Part shown: positions 39,250 to 48,757 of the stretch, one piece after another
Layout: the number at the start of each line of letters is the position of its first letter
Numbering within the stretch: position 1 is the stretch's first letter
Source of the DNA: an uncultured Pelagibacteraceae bacterium
Lineage (GTDB): Bacteria > Pseudomonadota > Alphaproteobacteria > Pelagibacterales > Pelagibacteraceae
Length of the DNA stretch: 64,000 bases
Direction: 5' to 3'
Assembly (NCBI GenBank): GCA_902573905.1
Contig: CACGLL010000001.1
Location: forward strand, 62,001 to 126,000
Made by a program: the position numbers and the translations under genes
The notes under the pieces: generated by a model
What the model was told of the DNA's origin: nothing
The model's database searches: none
The model's input: the letters and a program-made list of their open reading frames with translations, nothing else

Positions 39250-39285
39250 CCCCACTGTTTACAAGAATTATATAACCTCAGGAAG
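39246..39285 (+). promoter_or_regulatory. candidate rpmB promoter and Shine-Dalgarno
   Basis: TTGACC (39246-39251) overlaps the pyrD stop region. TTATAT (39268-39273, 16-base spacer) or TATAAC (39271-39276, 19-base spacer) could be the -10. AGGAAG (39280-39285) is a clear Shine-Dalgarno sequence five bases before the rpmB ATG, unusual for this window where most starts lack one. Confidence 0.45.
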
Positions 39286-39290
39286 AAATT

Positions 39291-39569
39291 ATGTCTAAAA
39301 GATGTGAATTAACAGGAAAGTCACCTTTAAAAGGTCACAACGTTAGCCACGCAAAAAATAAAACTAAAAGAAGATTCTTACCTAATTTAAAGAAAGTCAC
39401 TTTTAGAAGCGATGTCTTAAAAAAAGATATAAAATTAAACGTAGCTAATGCCGCGTTAAGAACAGTAGATTTCAAAGGTGGTATAGATAAATTTTTATTA
39501 TCTGCAAAAAACGCTAAATTATCAAAAAAAGTAAAAAAAATTAAAGCATCTATTTCAGCAAAATCATAA
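39291..39569 (+). CDS. rpmB: 50S ribosomal protein L28
   Basis: A 92-residue L28, with the N-terminal MSKRCELTGKSP and NVSHAKNKTKRRFLPNL segments conserved in the family. It is slightly longer than the E. coli form, as in other alphaproteobacteria. Seven bases separate it from the queuosine-precursor transporter gene. Confidence 0.96.
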   Translation: MSKRCELTGKSPLKGHNVSHAKNKTKRRFLPNLKKVTFRSDVLKKDIKLNVANAALRTVDFKGGIDKFLLSAKNAKLSKKVKKIKASISAKS

Positions 39570-39576
39570 TTCAATA

Positions 39577-40155
39577 ATGAATTTATTTTACAAACTCTCT
39601 CTTCTAATGGGTTTGATTGTAGTCCTTTCAAACTATTTGGTTCAATTTCCGATTCAATATTTTGGATTAGATAAAATCTTAACTTATGGCGCTTTTAGTT
39701 ACCCGATCACTTTTTTAATTACAGATCTAGCTAACCGCGCTTATGGAAAATTGGTAGCAAGAAAAGTTGTATATGTTGGATTTGCTATTGGAGTTCTTTT
39801 AACATTATTTGTATCGACTAATTTTACAGATATTATCTCTATTAGAATTGCTGTTGGTTCTGGTGTTGCATTTTTCATTGCTCAAAACCTTGATGTTCAA
39901 ATATTTGACTCCTTAAGAAAAAAAAAATGGTATATAGCTCCTCTCGCATCATCAGTGATTGGATCCGTAACTGATACTTTTCTATTTTTTTCAATTGCTT
40001 TTTACGCAACAGGAATACCTTGGGTGACTTTAGCTTTTGGAGATTTAGCCGTTAAATTGTTTATAGCGCTGGCAATGTTAATTCCATTTAGATTATTTAT
40101 TTATAAAATAAAAGATTTTTCGGAAAGTTCAGTTTCAGAAATAAATCAGAAATAA
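39577..40155 (+). CDS. queuosine precursor transporter (YhhQ/VUT family)
   Basis: A 192-residue membrane protein with about six hydrophobic segments. The conserved VUT-family stretch is SYPITFLITDLANRAYGK, and the acidic SSVIGSVTDTFLFF segment follows. YhhQ imports preQ0/preQ1 for tRNA queuosine modification. This role is well supported for E. coli YhhQ and is inferred here from family membership. Confidence 0.85.
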   Translation: MNLFYKLSLLMGLIVVLSNYLVQFPIQYFGLDKILTYGAFSYPITFLITDLANRAYGKLVARKVVYVGFAIGVLLTLFVSTNFTDIISIRIAVGSGVAFFIAQNLDVQIFDSLRKKKWYIAPLASSVIGSVTDTFLFFSIAFYATGIPWVTLAFGDLAVKLFIALAMLIPFRLFIYKIKDFSESSVSEINQK

Positions 40156-40159
40156 AGAA

Positions 40160-41959
40160 TTAGTGAATTGTTTTTTTATTCTTTTTGACAAATAGGTCAG
40201 TTAGCTGATTAATCATTACATCACCTAAATCCTGAACATCTGTAATTTTTACAGCTTGATTATAGTACCTTGTAACATCATGACCAATACCGATAGCTAA
40301 TAATTCAATGTTTGTTTTATTTTCAATCCATTTGACTGTTTTTTTAAGATTAGACTCTAGATAGTCACTAGTATTCGTTGATAAAGTAGAGTCGTCCACA
40401 GGAGCTCCGTCTGAGATAACCATAAGAATTTTTCTTTCTTCTTTTCTTCTATTCATTTTATTGTATGCCCATTTGAGTGCTTCACCATCGATGTTTTCTT
40501 TTAATAAACCTTCTTTTAACATTAGCCCAATATTGTTTTTAGCCTGTCTCCAAGGCGTGTCCGCTGACTTATAAATAATGTGTCTGAGATCATTCAATCT
40601 TCCTGGTAAAGTTGGTTTATCATTTTTCATCCATTTTTCTCTAGAAGATCCTCCCTTCCAATGTTTTGTTGTAAAGCCGAGTATTTCTACTTTGACCGCA
40701 CATCTTTCTAATGTTCTAGAAAGTATGTCGGCACAAATGGCTGCTACTGAAATAGGTTTACCTCTCATTGAACCGGAGTTATCAATTAATATTGTTACTA
40801 ACGTATCTTTAAATTCAATATCTTTTTCTCTTTTAAAAGATAAAGAATTATATGGATCCATAATTATTCTTGGTAATTTTGAGGTATCTAATAAACCTTC
40901 TTCAAGGTCGAAATTCCAAGATCTATTTTGTTTAGCTAAAAGTTTTCTTTGTAATTTGTTAGCAAGTTTAGAAATGAAATTTTTAAGCTGCAATAATTGC
41001 TGATCTAAATTTTTTCTTAGTCTCATTAGCTCTTCAGTATTCTCTAATTCTTCAGCTTTTATAATTTCGTCAAATTCTTCAGTATAGGTTTTATAATTTA
41101 TATCTCCTAAAGCACTCTTTCCTTTTTTTCTTAAATCCGGTTGAGAGCTGTCTTCTATTTCAATATTTTCTTCAGCTTGATCTGAGTCTTTGGCCTCATT
41201 TTCCAAATCTGGCATCCCGGAGTCTATAGACATCTCTTCTTGTTTATCCTCTTTTTCTTTTGCCTGTTTTTCTTGGTTATCGGGTTTATTTTGTTTATCG
41301 TCTTTATTTTGTTCATCATCTTTTTTTTCCTCTTCATCTAAATTCTCATCAAGATTCATATTTGTGATGAGTTTAGAAATAAGGGCGTTAAATTTTTCTT
41401 GATCCAAAGTAAATTCTTTCAATTGACCAATCTTATCCTTAAATTTCTCGTTTAAATCTTTTTTATATGATTTTAGTTTTTTATCGATTTGGCTATTATT
41501 TTCAAAATCAAGAAATTTTGTTCTTAAATAATTTTCAAAAGACTCAACAATTTTATCTTCACTACTTTTAAGATTTAAGCCATTTAATCTCTCTTGATAA
41601 AAAGTTTCAATATTGTTTTTTACTCCTTTAAAATAGCTAGTTCCAATTTTTTCACATCTAATTTTTTCTGAAATTCTATATAGCTGCTTAGATATATTTC
41701 CATCGGGTTCATATTGTTTAAATGTTTTAGAATCAGAGAATCTATGTTTCAAGGATTTTGAGTCTGCTATTGCTCTTATTTGATTATAATTAAGCTTGTT
41801 ATTAATTGGACTTAGTTCTGGCAGTCTAATTGAATTTTTCCCAGATTTGGCAGTATCATTGCCAAATGAAACTTCAATTTTTTCTGAATTAGATAATGAC
41901 CTTACTGTAGAACTTATTGCAGTTTTAAAGTCAGTTATTTTTTCCTTTTTATTTTCCAC
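40160..41959 (-). CDS. cobT: CobT-like VWA-domain protein (cobaltochelatase subunit family)
   Basis: A protein of about 600 residues. The N-terminal part matches CobT ([22 protein letters not shown]). A highly acidic Lys/Glu/Asp/Gln tract follows in the middle, then a C-terminal VWA domain with the MIDAS motif DNSGSM. With CobS and CobN it would insert cobalt into hydrogenobyrinic acid diamide, but no CobN gene is visible here. The GTG at 41959, one base after the cobS stop, is preferred because the longer ATG form (42004) adds 15 residues unlike CobT and overlaps cobS by 44 bases. Confidence 0.85.
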   Translation of the reverse strand: MENKKEKITDFKTAISSTVRSLSNSEKIEVSFGNDTAKSGKNSIRLPELSPINNKLNYNQIRAIADSKSLKHRFSDSKTFKQYEPDGNISKQLYRISEKIRCEKIGTSYFKGVKNNIETFYQERLNGLNLKSSEDKIVESFENYLRTKFLDFENNSQIDKKLKSYKKDLNEKFKDKIGQLKEFTLDQEKFNALISKLITNMNLDENLDEEEKKDDEQNKDDKQNKPDNQEKQAKEKEDKQEEMSIDSGMPDLENEAKDSDQAEENIEIEDSSQPDLRKKGKSALGDINYKTYTEEFDEIIKAEELENTEELMRLRKNLDQQLLQLKNFISKLANKLQRKLLAKQNRSWNFDLEEGLLDTSKLPRIIMDPYNSLSFKREKDIEFKDTLVTILIDNSGSMRGKPISVAAICADILSRTLERCAVKVEILGFTTKHWKGGSSREKWMKNDKPTLPGRLNDLRHIIYKSADTPWRQAKNNIGLMLKEGLLKENIDGEALKWAYNKMNRRKEERKILMVISDGAPVDDSTLSTNTSDYLESNLKKTVKWIENKTNIELLAIGIGHDVTRYYNQAVKITDVQDLGDVMINQLTDLFVKKNKKTIH

Positions 41960-41960
41960 T

Positions 41961-42938
41961 TTATAAAGTGATATTGATAGATGACTCCGGTAAGTCTTCA
42001 CCAAAACATCTCTGATAGTACTCAGAAATTATTTTTTTTTCTAATTCATCACATTTATTTAAAAATGTAATTCTGAAAGCATATCCTTGATCTTTAAATA
42101 TACCTGTATTCTCTGCCCAATGCAAAACTGTACGAGGACTCATCACAGTTGAGATATCACCATTAATAAAACCTTTTCTAGTAAGATCAGCAACTTTAAT
42201 CATATTTGAGAGAAGTTCTTTGCCTTCTTTGTTATTAAGATTTTTGTTTTTAGCTAATACTATGTCTAATTCTTTTTCAAATGGTAAATAATTTAAAGTT
42301 GAAACAATGTTCCATCTATCCATTTGTCCTTGGTTGATTTGCTGTGTTCCATGATACAGTCCAGTTGTGTCTCCAAGTCCAACAGTATTGGTAGTTGCAA
42401 AGATTCTAAAAAAATCATGTTGCTCTAAAACTCTATTCTTATCTAATAAAGTAAATTTACCATCACTTTCTAAAACTCTTTGTATTACAAACATCACATC
42501 TGGTCTTCCTGCATCATATTCATCAAAAACAAGAGCAACCGGATTTTGTATCGACCAAGGTAAAATTCCTTCTTTAAATTCCGTTATTTGCTTTCCATCC
42601 TTTAAAACAATTGCATCTTTACCAATTAAATCAATTCTGCTGATATGACTGTCTAAATTAACTCTTACACATGGCCAGTTTAGTCTTGCCGCTACTTGTT
42701 CGATATGAGTAGATTTGCCTGTTCCATGATAACCTTGAATTAAAACTCGCTTATTGAAAGAGAACCCTGCAAGAATTGCTAAAGTTGTATCTTTATCAAA
42801 TTTGTAATCACTATCTATTTTTGGGACATATTCATTTTTTTTTGAAAAAGCTGCTACCTGCATATCGCTTTCAAAACCGAATGTTTGCTTAACTGATAAT
42901 TTAATGTCAGGTTTTTGTGTTAGTTGTTGTGAACTCAT
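41961..42938 (-). CDS. cobS: CobS-like AAA+ ATPase
   Basis: A 325-residue MoxR-type AAA+ ATPase. Walker A is GYHGTGKST (69-77), Walker B is LVFDEYD, and the sensor region [10 protein letters not shown] and DRWN follow. In aerobic cobalamin synthesis CobS and CobT form the ATP-driven part of cobaltochelatase. MoxR/VWA pairs elsewhere act as chaperones that insert metals or remodel complexes. It overlaps the J-domain gene by four bases. Confidence 0.9.
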   Translation of the reverse strand: MSSQQLTQKPDIKLSVKQTFGFESDMQVAAFSKKNEYVPKIDSDYKFDKDTTLAILAGFSFNKRVLIQGYHGTGKSTHIEQVAARLNWPCVRVNLDSHISRIDLIGKDAIVLKDGKQITEFKEGILPWSIQNPVALVFDEYDAGRPDVMFVIQRVLESDGKFTLLDKNRVLEQHDFFRIFATTNTVGLGDTTGLYHGTQQINQGQMDRWNIVSTLNYLPFEKELDIVLAKNKNLNNKEGKELLSNMIKVADLTRKGFINGDISTVMSPRTVLHWAENTGIFKDQGYAFRITFLNKCDELEKKIISEYYQRCFGEDLPESSINITL

Positions 42939-43450
42939 TTTTTTCCTAAAGTTTTTTTCAGCTGACTATATGCCAACGTAATTTTTTTTAATTTTTCTTC
43001 AAATTTTCTATTCCCATGGTTCTTATCAGGATGGTACTTTTTTACAAGTTCTTTAAACTTAGAGTGTATTTGCTTCCATTTTACCTCCTCATTTAATTCC
43101 ATTATTTGTAAAGCATCTCTATCTTGTTGAGAAACTTTTGTCTTTTTAAAATCTTTAAAATTTGAGCTTTTAAAAATGTTTAATTTATCATCAAGAGCAT
43201 TATTCCATAGAATATTAAAAAAATTATCCGAAGAGCCAAAAGTTTTCGTAGATTTATGCCAAGTTAAATCCGATTTAATAAAAAATTCTATTTCTTGATC
43301 ATTCATGTTCTCAAAATAATTCCAATTTTTATTAAATATTTTAATATGTTTTAGACATAGCAATCGGTATTTTTTGCTGTTATCTTTTTCGACTGGAGCT
43401 TTATAAGATCCAGTTTCTTTACAATTTTCCCAATCACAAATTATTTTCAT
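42935..43450 (-). CDS. J-domain (DnaJ-like) co-chaperone
   Basis: A 171-residue protein with a C-terminal J domain whose HPD motif is at about residues 140-142 (KKYHPDKN). The N-terminal half has Cys5, Cys10 and a CLKH motif of the type seen in alphaproteobacterial J proteins encoded beside cobS. It should stimulate an Hsp70 ATPase. It begins the cobS-cobT transcript and diverges from bolA with only 30 bases between. Confidence 0.85.
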   Translation of the reverse strand: MKIICDWENCKETGSYKAPVEKDNSKKYRLLCLKHIKIFNKNWNYFENMNDQEIEFFIKSDLTWHKSTKTFGSSDNFFNILWNNALDDKLNIFKSSNFKDFKKTKVSQQDRDALQIMELNEEVKWKQIHSKFKELVKKYHPDKNHGNRKFEEKLKKITLAYSQLKKTLGKK

Positions 43451-43480
43451 TAAGTTTATCTATATAGTAAAATCTTAAAT

Positions 43481-43738
43481 ATGAATAATTTTTTTGAAGA
43501 TATTATTGCTAAATTAAAAAAAGAAATAGAAATTGAACAAATAGAGATTATTGATAATTCATATAAACATGCTAAACATAAATCTTTTTCACCAGATAAG
43601 TTTCACTTACACTTAAAAATAAGATCTTTGTATTTAAATTCACTTTCAAGAGTAACAGCTCAAAAAGAAGTAATGAAAGTTTTAAAAGATGAACTTTCAA
43701 GTAAAATACATGCTTTAGAAATTAGTATTGAGCAATAG
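43481..43738 (+). CDS. bolA: BolA-family protein
   Basis: An 85-residue BolA domain. The conserved His-containing YKHAKH loop and the FHLHLKIRS strand are present. BolA proteins bind monothiol glutaredoxins and 2Fe-2S clusters and take part in iron or Fe-S handling. Its neighbourhood with J-domain, cobS and cobT genes is shared by many alphaproteobacteria. The 3' end overlaps aroB by 17 bases in convergent orientation. Confidence 0.88.
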   Translation: MNNFFEDIIAKLKKEIEIEQIEIIDNSYKHAKHKSFSPDKFHLHLKIRSLYLNSLSRVTAQKEVMKVLKDELSSKIHALEISIEQ

Positions 43739-44834
43739 TTTTTGTAATACTTTTTAAATGTTTTAAAGATATTTTATTTTGATTTGATAAAGTTGTTTTG
43801 CCAATGCGTTTTAACAAAATAAAATTTATTCTCCCATCATTATTTTTTTTATCATTCTTTAAGAACGGAAGAAGTTTATCAATTTCTTTTCTATTAGAAT
43901 ATTTTTTGTAAGTGTAATCTAAATTATTTTGAATATAAATATTTTTAATTTCTTTTAATGTCTGACTTGAACACAATTTTTTATAAACTGAAAATTTACT
44001 AGCTAATATCATACCTGATAAAACTGCTTCTCCATGAGTAGATTTTTTTGAATAATTATTTTTAACTTCAATTGCGTGAGCAAAAGTATGGCCAAAATTT
44101 AAAGTCATTCTTAAATTCTTTTCTGTTGTGTCTTGCTTTACAAAAAACATTTTTATCTGGCAACTTTTTTTGATTGAGTAAATTAGTTCTTTTTTTTTCT
44201 TATCTAAGATTGATTTAGTATTCTTTTTTAACCAGTTAAAAAAAATTTTATCTTTTATAATTGAATGTTTTAAAATTTCAGCATAACCACAAATCATTTC
44301 TTTTCTTGGCAATGATTTTAAAAATGTAGTATCGATTAATACTAATTTAGGCTGATAAAATGATCCAATTAAATTTTTACCGTGATTAGAATTTACTCCA
44401 GTTTTTCCACCAATAGATGAGTCTACTTGTGCTAATAAAGTTGTTGGAATATTAATAAAATTTATTCCTCTTTTAAAAATACTAGCAACAAAAGAAGCCA
44501 CGTCACCTGTAATACCTCCGCCGAAACCAATTATCAAATCTGAACGATTTAAATTTTTTGACAATAAAATATTTAATAATGAATAAGTTTTTTTTAATGA
44601 TTTATTTTTTTCATTAGCTAAAAATTGTAAAAAGGAAACATCATAACCTTTCAATTTTTTCTTTAGTATTTGTTTGTATTTTGAGGGTATATTTTTATCT
44701 ACTATCACACCTATTTTTTTTGTTTCGGGACATAAGTTTTTAATTTTTTTTGGTAATAAATTTATTGAATTTTCACCTATAAAAATTGAGTACTTTTCAG
44801 ACTTATTTTGAAACTTAATTTCTTGATTTTTCAT
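43722..44834 (-). CDS. aroB: 3-dehydroquinate synthase
   Basis: A 370-residue NAD- and zinc-dependent enzyme of the shikimate pathway, converting DAHP to 3-dehydroquinate. Signatures: FGGGITGDVASFVASIFKRG, PTTLLAQVDSSIGGKTGVN and the zinc-ligand HGEAV. Its start overlaps the end of aroK by 20 bases, an order common in bacteria. Confidence 0.96.
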   Translation of the reverse strand: MKNQEIKFQNKSEKYSIFIGENSINLLPKKIKNLCPETKKIGVIVDKNIPSKYKQILKKKLKGYDVSFLQFLANEKNKSLKKTYSLLNILLSKNLNRSDLIIGFGGGITGDVASFVASIFKRGINFINIPTTLLAQVDSSIGGKTGVNSNHGKNLIGSFYQPKLVLIDTTFLKSLPRKEMICGYAEILKHSIIKDKIFFNWLKKNTKSILDKKKKELIYSIKKSCQIKMFFVKQDTTEKNLRMTLNFGHTFAHAIEVKNNYSKKSTHGEAVLSGMILASKFSVYKKLCSSQTLKEIKNIYIQNNLDYTYKKYSNRKEIDKLLPFLKNDKKNNDGRINFILLKRIGKTTLSNQNKISLKHLKSITKTIAQY

Positions 44835-45330
44835 AAAAGTTTAAAATTTTTTCAATAATTTGTTTTAAGGTTAATTTTTTACATTTAATTCGATAATCAG
44901 CCTTATTGTAAAATTTTTTTCTTAAAAAATAAATTTTTTTTATTGAACCATCAGTTTTTTCTTTTCCAAGCATAGGTCGATTTTTGCTTTTCTTTAATCT
45001 TTTTAACAATATTTCAATTGGAACATCTAACCAAAAACTAACGGAGTGTTTCTTTGAGCATTGTCTTATTGAGGAATTCAAAAAAGCTCCGCCACCAAGT
45101 GAAATTACCAAGTTATCTTTTTTAAGCTCTTTTAAAGTTTGTTGTGCCTCAAGTTTTCTAAAATAATTTTCTCCCTTATTCTTAAATATTAAGCTTATAG
45201 AAGCGCCTTCTTGCTTTTCGATAATTTTGTCTATGTCTACGAATGCATAGTTTAATTTTTTTGCCAGTCTTTTACCTATAGTGGTTTTACCCACACCCAT
45301 CATACCGGTCAAAGTAAGGTTTTTTTCCAT
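44815..45330 (-). CDS. aroK: shikimate kinase
   Basis: A 171-residue P-loop kinase phosphorylating shikimate. Walker A GMMGVGKTT is at about 9-17, Asp and Arg of the shikimate site lie in DIDKIIE and FRKLE, and the GGGAF loop and RPML lid are present. Co-transcribed with aroB and divergent from a small membrane protein gene. Confidence 0.96.
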   Translation of the reverse strand: MEKNLTLTGMMGVGKTTIGKRLAKKLNYAFVDIDKIIEKQEGASISLIFKNKGENYFRKLEAQQTLKELKKDNLVISLGGGAFLNSSIRQCSKKHSVSFWLDVPIEILLKRLKKSKNRPMLGKEKTDGSIKKIYFLRKKFYNKADYRIKCKKLTLKQIIEKILNFYEKSRN

Positions 45331-45402
45331 TTTATATAATTTTTACAATTTGATTTTTCATAATTATGTCTTATTTATTGAGTTTAAATAAAATCAAAAA
45401 GT

Positions 45403-45582
45403 ATGCAACTTAAATACAACAGACAACCTAAAATTGGAAACACACTATTTAGAATTCTAATTAAAACAATTTTAGCGATAGTTGTTTTAGTTTTTTCAAT
45501 TTTTTTAATTGAAAAAATCAAATTTCCAAGTCCTGAAAAAAAATTTAAAATTGATGTGACTAATGAGATTAAAAAACTTTAA
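45403..45582 (+). CDS. 59-residue single-span membrane protein, unknown
   Basis: An ATG at 45403 opens a 59-codon frame. The product has a basic, soluble N-terminus (KYNRQPKIG), one strong hydrophobic helix (about residues 20-41, LIKTILAIVVLVFSIFLI) and a charged tail (PSPEKKFK). It overlaps the start of the next gene by 20 bases in another frame, a coupling typical of real genes in this genome. Function is not recognised. Confidence 0.6.
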   Translation: MQLKYNRQPKIGNTLFRILIKTILAIVVLVFSIFLIEKIKFPSPEKKFKIDVTNEIKKL

Positions 45583-47299
45583 CTATTTAATTAGCTTATT
45601 AGTTTTTTTTTTATCATCTTCTTTATGGAGTGAAGAAAAAATAGATATTTGGCAAAACAATACAAATAAAAATAATATCGAGACTTCTAATTCTTTAAGT
45701 AAAGAAATTCAAAAGATTGATAACACAAAAGCTCCTAACGTAATCAAGAGCTCAGAAAAAATAGAAATTCAAGAAGGGAACGAAATTGAAACAGAAGAAA
45801 GAAATGTTTTTGGAATTTTTCAACCGGCAGATTATAATTTTGATTTAAATATGTGGTCTAACACAAAAGCTGAAGATTTAAGATCAAGCTTAAAACGACT
45901 GAATAAAATAAATCTTTCAAAATCATCTCAAGAAATTTTAGAAATTGTTTTGTTTTCATTTTCCTACCCTCCTCAAGGGATGACTGAAAAAGAATTTGTA
46001 AATTTAAAAATAGATTGGTTAATTAAAAATGACAGGGTTGAGTTAATTGAAAGTTTTTTAAAACAAAACCAAGAATTTGAAAGTAAAAGTAAAGCTGTTC
46101 AGTTTTTAGTTGACAAGAATATTGCTAGCGCAAATATTAAAGATGGTTGCGATAGGATCCAATTCATAGATGCTCAAATTAAAGATCCATACTTAGAAAA
46201 ATTTAAAATTTATTGTTTAGTATTTAATAAAAGAAATTCTGAAGCTCAACTTTTACTGGATCTTTTGCGTGAACAAAATTTATCTAGCAAATTTTATGAT
46301 GATAAAATCAATTTTCTTTTAGGTATAACTGAAAAGACAGATAATAAAATTAATGAAAAAAACCTTTTAAATTTTTATCTTTCAAGTATTACTAACTCAA
46401 ATTTTAAATATAAACCTTCGCCAAAAACAAAACCAGAGATTTGGAGATATTTAAATTCAGCAAATTTAATAAAACTTGAGGACGCCACAAATAAAGAAAA
46501 AATAAAAGAATTAGAAATTGCAGCGAATAACAATAAATTAGATAAAAAAAAAATTTTTGAGTTCTATAAACAAATTCCATTTGATCTAAATAGTTTAGTT
46601 AATGCTAAAAATAATTATCAAACTTTCGATGAAAGTGATGCAAGGGCATTAATTTATCAAAAATACTTACTTTCCGAGTCTAATGAAAATAAAATAGAGT
46701 ACTTGTTTCTTTTAGAAGATTTGTTCAAAAAATCTAAATTAAACAATATTTACCCAGAATTTCTTAGCGATCAAATTGAAGGGATAGGATTAGAAAATCT
46801 TCCAGAAAAGTATCAAGAAATTGCTCAAAGTAGAATTTTATCTGAAACTAATTTTCTTCAGAGGAAAATTAAATATAATGACAAGGTTTTACATCAATCT
46901 AAAATATTAAAATACTTTATAGAAGGGGAGGACCAAAAAAAAGTACAAAAAGATATAGATAAAATTTTTAAAAAAGTTTCAAAAAATAAAAAGTATTTTA
47001 TATCAGCAAAAGATCTAGCCTTAGCAGACGCACTTATTAATGATGGCTTTTCTTTACCCGAAAGTTTTAAATATGAGGAGTTATCCCAAAAATTTGAAAT
47101 ACCAGAAAATTTATTAAAATTAATTGATAATAAACAAAGAGCATTTTTAAGTTTGAAAATTGTTGAAATTATAGGTGAGGATGAAATTTACCAGTTGGAT
47201 CCCGAAACTATATATTTTGTGACTAACTTATTAAATAAAATGAGTCTAGTTGCTATCAGAAATAAAGTAATTATTTCAGCATTTCCTGAAAGGGTATAA
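45563..47299 (+). CDS. unknown secreted/periplasmic protein, 578 residues
   Basis: A signal peptide is visible (MRLKNFNYLISLLVFFLSSSLWSEE, cleavage near residue 23). The rest is soluble, mostly alpha-helical by composition, rich in Lys, Asn and Leu, with no motif I recognise. An early segment (VFGIFQPADYNFDLNMWSN) stands out from the helical body. The repeated short helices could be a TPR-like solenoid but I cannot show it. It follows the small membrane protein and is three bases before def, so it may simply head the def-fmt-truA operon. Confidence 0.7.
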   Translation: MRLKNFNYLISLLVFFLSSSLWSEEKIDIWQNNTNKNNIETSNSLSKEIQKIDNTKAPNVIKSSEKIEIQEGNEIETEERNVFGIFQPADYNFDLNMWSNTKAEDLRSSLKRLNKINLSKSSQEILEIVLFSFSYPPQGMTEKEFVNLKIDWLIKNDRVELIESFLKQNQEFESKSKAVQFLVDKNIASANIKDGCDRIQFIDAQIKDPYLEKFKIYCLVFNKRNSEAQLLLDLLREQNLSSKFYDDKINFLLGITEKTDNKINEKNLLNFYLSSITNSNFKYKPSPKTKPEIWRYLNSANLIKLEDATNKEKIKELEIAANNNKLDKKKIFEFYKQIPFDLNSLVNAKNNYQTFDESDARALIYQKYLLSESNENKIEYLFLLEDLFKKSKLNNIYPEFLSDQIEGIGLENLPEKYQEIAQSRILSETNFLQRKIKYNDKVLHQSKILKYFIEGEDQKKVQKDIDKIFKKVSKNKKYFISAKDLALADALINDGFSLPESFKYEELSQKFEIPENLLKLIDNKQRAFLSLKIVEIIGEDEIYQLDPETIYFVTNLLNKMSLVAIRNKVIISAFPERV

Positions 47300-47302
47300 A
47301 TA

Positions 47303-47827
47303 ATGTCAACAAGAAACATTATTATTGAACCAGACGCTATTTTAAGAAAAAAAAGTGATCCTTTACACCAAGTTAATAACGATACCAGAAAACTATTAGA
47401 CGATATGTTGAAAACTATGTACACTGCGCCTGGTATTGGTTTAGCCGCAGTACAGATTGGCATCCTTAAACGAATAATAGTTATAGACATTTCTAAAAAA
47501 GAAGAAAAAAAAAATCCAATTTTTCTAATCAATCCTGAGATTACATATCAATCGAAAGAAACTTCGATATATGAGGAGGGATGTTTATCACTACCAGGTC
47601 ATTTTGCGGAAATTGAAAGACCAGCTAAATGCAAAATTAATTATATTAATTACCATGGAAAGAAAGCAGAGCTAGCGGCCGAAGGATTGTTGTCAACTTG
47701 CGTTCAGCATGAAATTGATCATTTAAATGGAATTCTATTTATAGATTATTTATCTAAATTAAAAAAAGATATGATAATAAAAAAATTAAAAAAACAAAAA
47801 AAAGAGCTAGATAAAGCGATATTATAA
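47303..47827 (+). CDS. def: peptide deformylase
   Basis: A 174-residue metal-dependent enzyme removing N-formyl from new proteins. All three motifs are seen: GIGLAAVQIG, EGCLSLPG and HEIDHLNG. The fmt gene follows after five bases, the usual pairing of formylation and deformylation. Confidence 0.97.
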   Translation: MSTRNIIIEPDAILRKKSDPLHQVNNDTRKLLDDMLKTMYTAPGIGLAAVQIGILKRIIVIDISKKEEKKNPIFLINPEITYQSKETSIYEEGCLSLPGHFAEIERPAKCKINYINYHGKKAELAAEGLLSTCVQHEIDHLNGILFIDYLSKLKKDMIIKKLKKQKKELDKAIL

Positions 47828-47832
47828 AATTA

Positions 47833-48756
47833 ATGTCATTAAAAATTGTTTTCATGGGTACCCCAAGTTTTTCTGTTCCTATATTGACAGCAATCAACAA
47901 CTCAAATCATAAAATTATTGAAGTCTATTCTCAGCCTCCTAATAAAAGAAACAGGGGTTTGAAAGTTCAAAATTCTGCAGTTCATGATTATGCTGAGAAA
48001 TTAAATATTCCGGTAAGATGTCCAATTAAGCTGGATGAAGAAAGTGAAATTAACCATTTAAAAAAATTAAAACCTGACCTAGTTGTAGTAGTCGCCTATG
48101 GTAAAATTTTACCAGAAAAACTATTAAATATTGAAAATTTAATTTTTTTAAATGTGCATGCATCTTTACTTCCTAGATGGAGAGGTGCAGCACCAATTCA
48201 AAGAGCTATTATGAAGGGAGATAAAGAAACAGGTATTTCTATAATGAAAATTGTTCCTAAGCTTGATGCAGGACCTGTTTTAATTCAATCAAAATTGTTG
48301 ATTAGTAAACAAATCAATCATGAGCAAATGAGTAAAAAAATGTCAGATCTTGGAGCAAAGTTAATCATTGACGCAATTGAATTAATCAAAAATAATAAGG
48401 CAAATTTTACTCCACAAGATGAGTCTAAAGTTATTTATGCAAAAAAAATTGAAAAGATTGAGTCCAAAATAAACTGGAATGAAAGTGCGGAAGAAATTTT
48501 AGCTAAAATTAGAGCTTTTTATCCAAATCCAGGGACTTGGTTTGAGCTTAACGGCACAAGAATTAAAATTACTAAAGCGATTGAAGTTGAAAAAACAGAC
48601 AAGGCTGGAGCAATTATTGACACAAACAAAATGATAATTGCATGCAAAAAGAACGCGGTACAGATTTTAGAGTTAAAAAAAGAGGGCAAAAAATTAATGC
48701 CAGTAAATGAGTTTTTAAAAGGAAATAAGATAAAAATTGGTCAAATCTTAAGTTAA
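47833..48756 (+). CDS. fmt: methionyl-tRNA formyltransferase
   Basis: A 307-residue enzyme formylating initiator Met-tRNA from 10-formyl-THF. The catalytic core contains FMGTPSFSVPIL, the HASLLPRWRGAAPIQ motif and the GISIMKI stretch; a C-terminal OB-like domain follows. It sits between def and truA in one operon. Confidence 0.97.
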   Translation: MSLKIVFMGTPSFSVPILTAINNSNHKIIEVYSQPPNKRNRGLKVQNSAVHDYAEKLNIPVRCPIKLDEESEINHLKKLKPDLVVVVAYGKILPEKLLNIENLIFLNVHASLLPRWRGAAPIQRAIMKGDKETGISIMKIVPKLDAGPVLIQSKLLISKQINHEQMSKKMSDLGAKLIIDAIELIKNNKANFTPQDESKVIYAKKIEKIESKINWNESAEEILAKIRAFYPNPGTWFELNGTRIKITKAIEVEKTDKAGAIIDTNKMIIACKKNAVQILELKKEGKKLMPVNEFLKGNKIKIGQILS

Positions 48757-48757
48757 G

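Noticed and set aside
41160-41350. Repetitive-looking tract in cobT.
   Set aside because: It encodes the acidic Lys/Asp/Glu/Gln linker normal for CobT proteins and is not a DNA repeat element.
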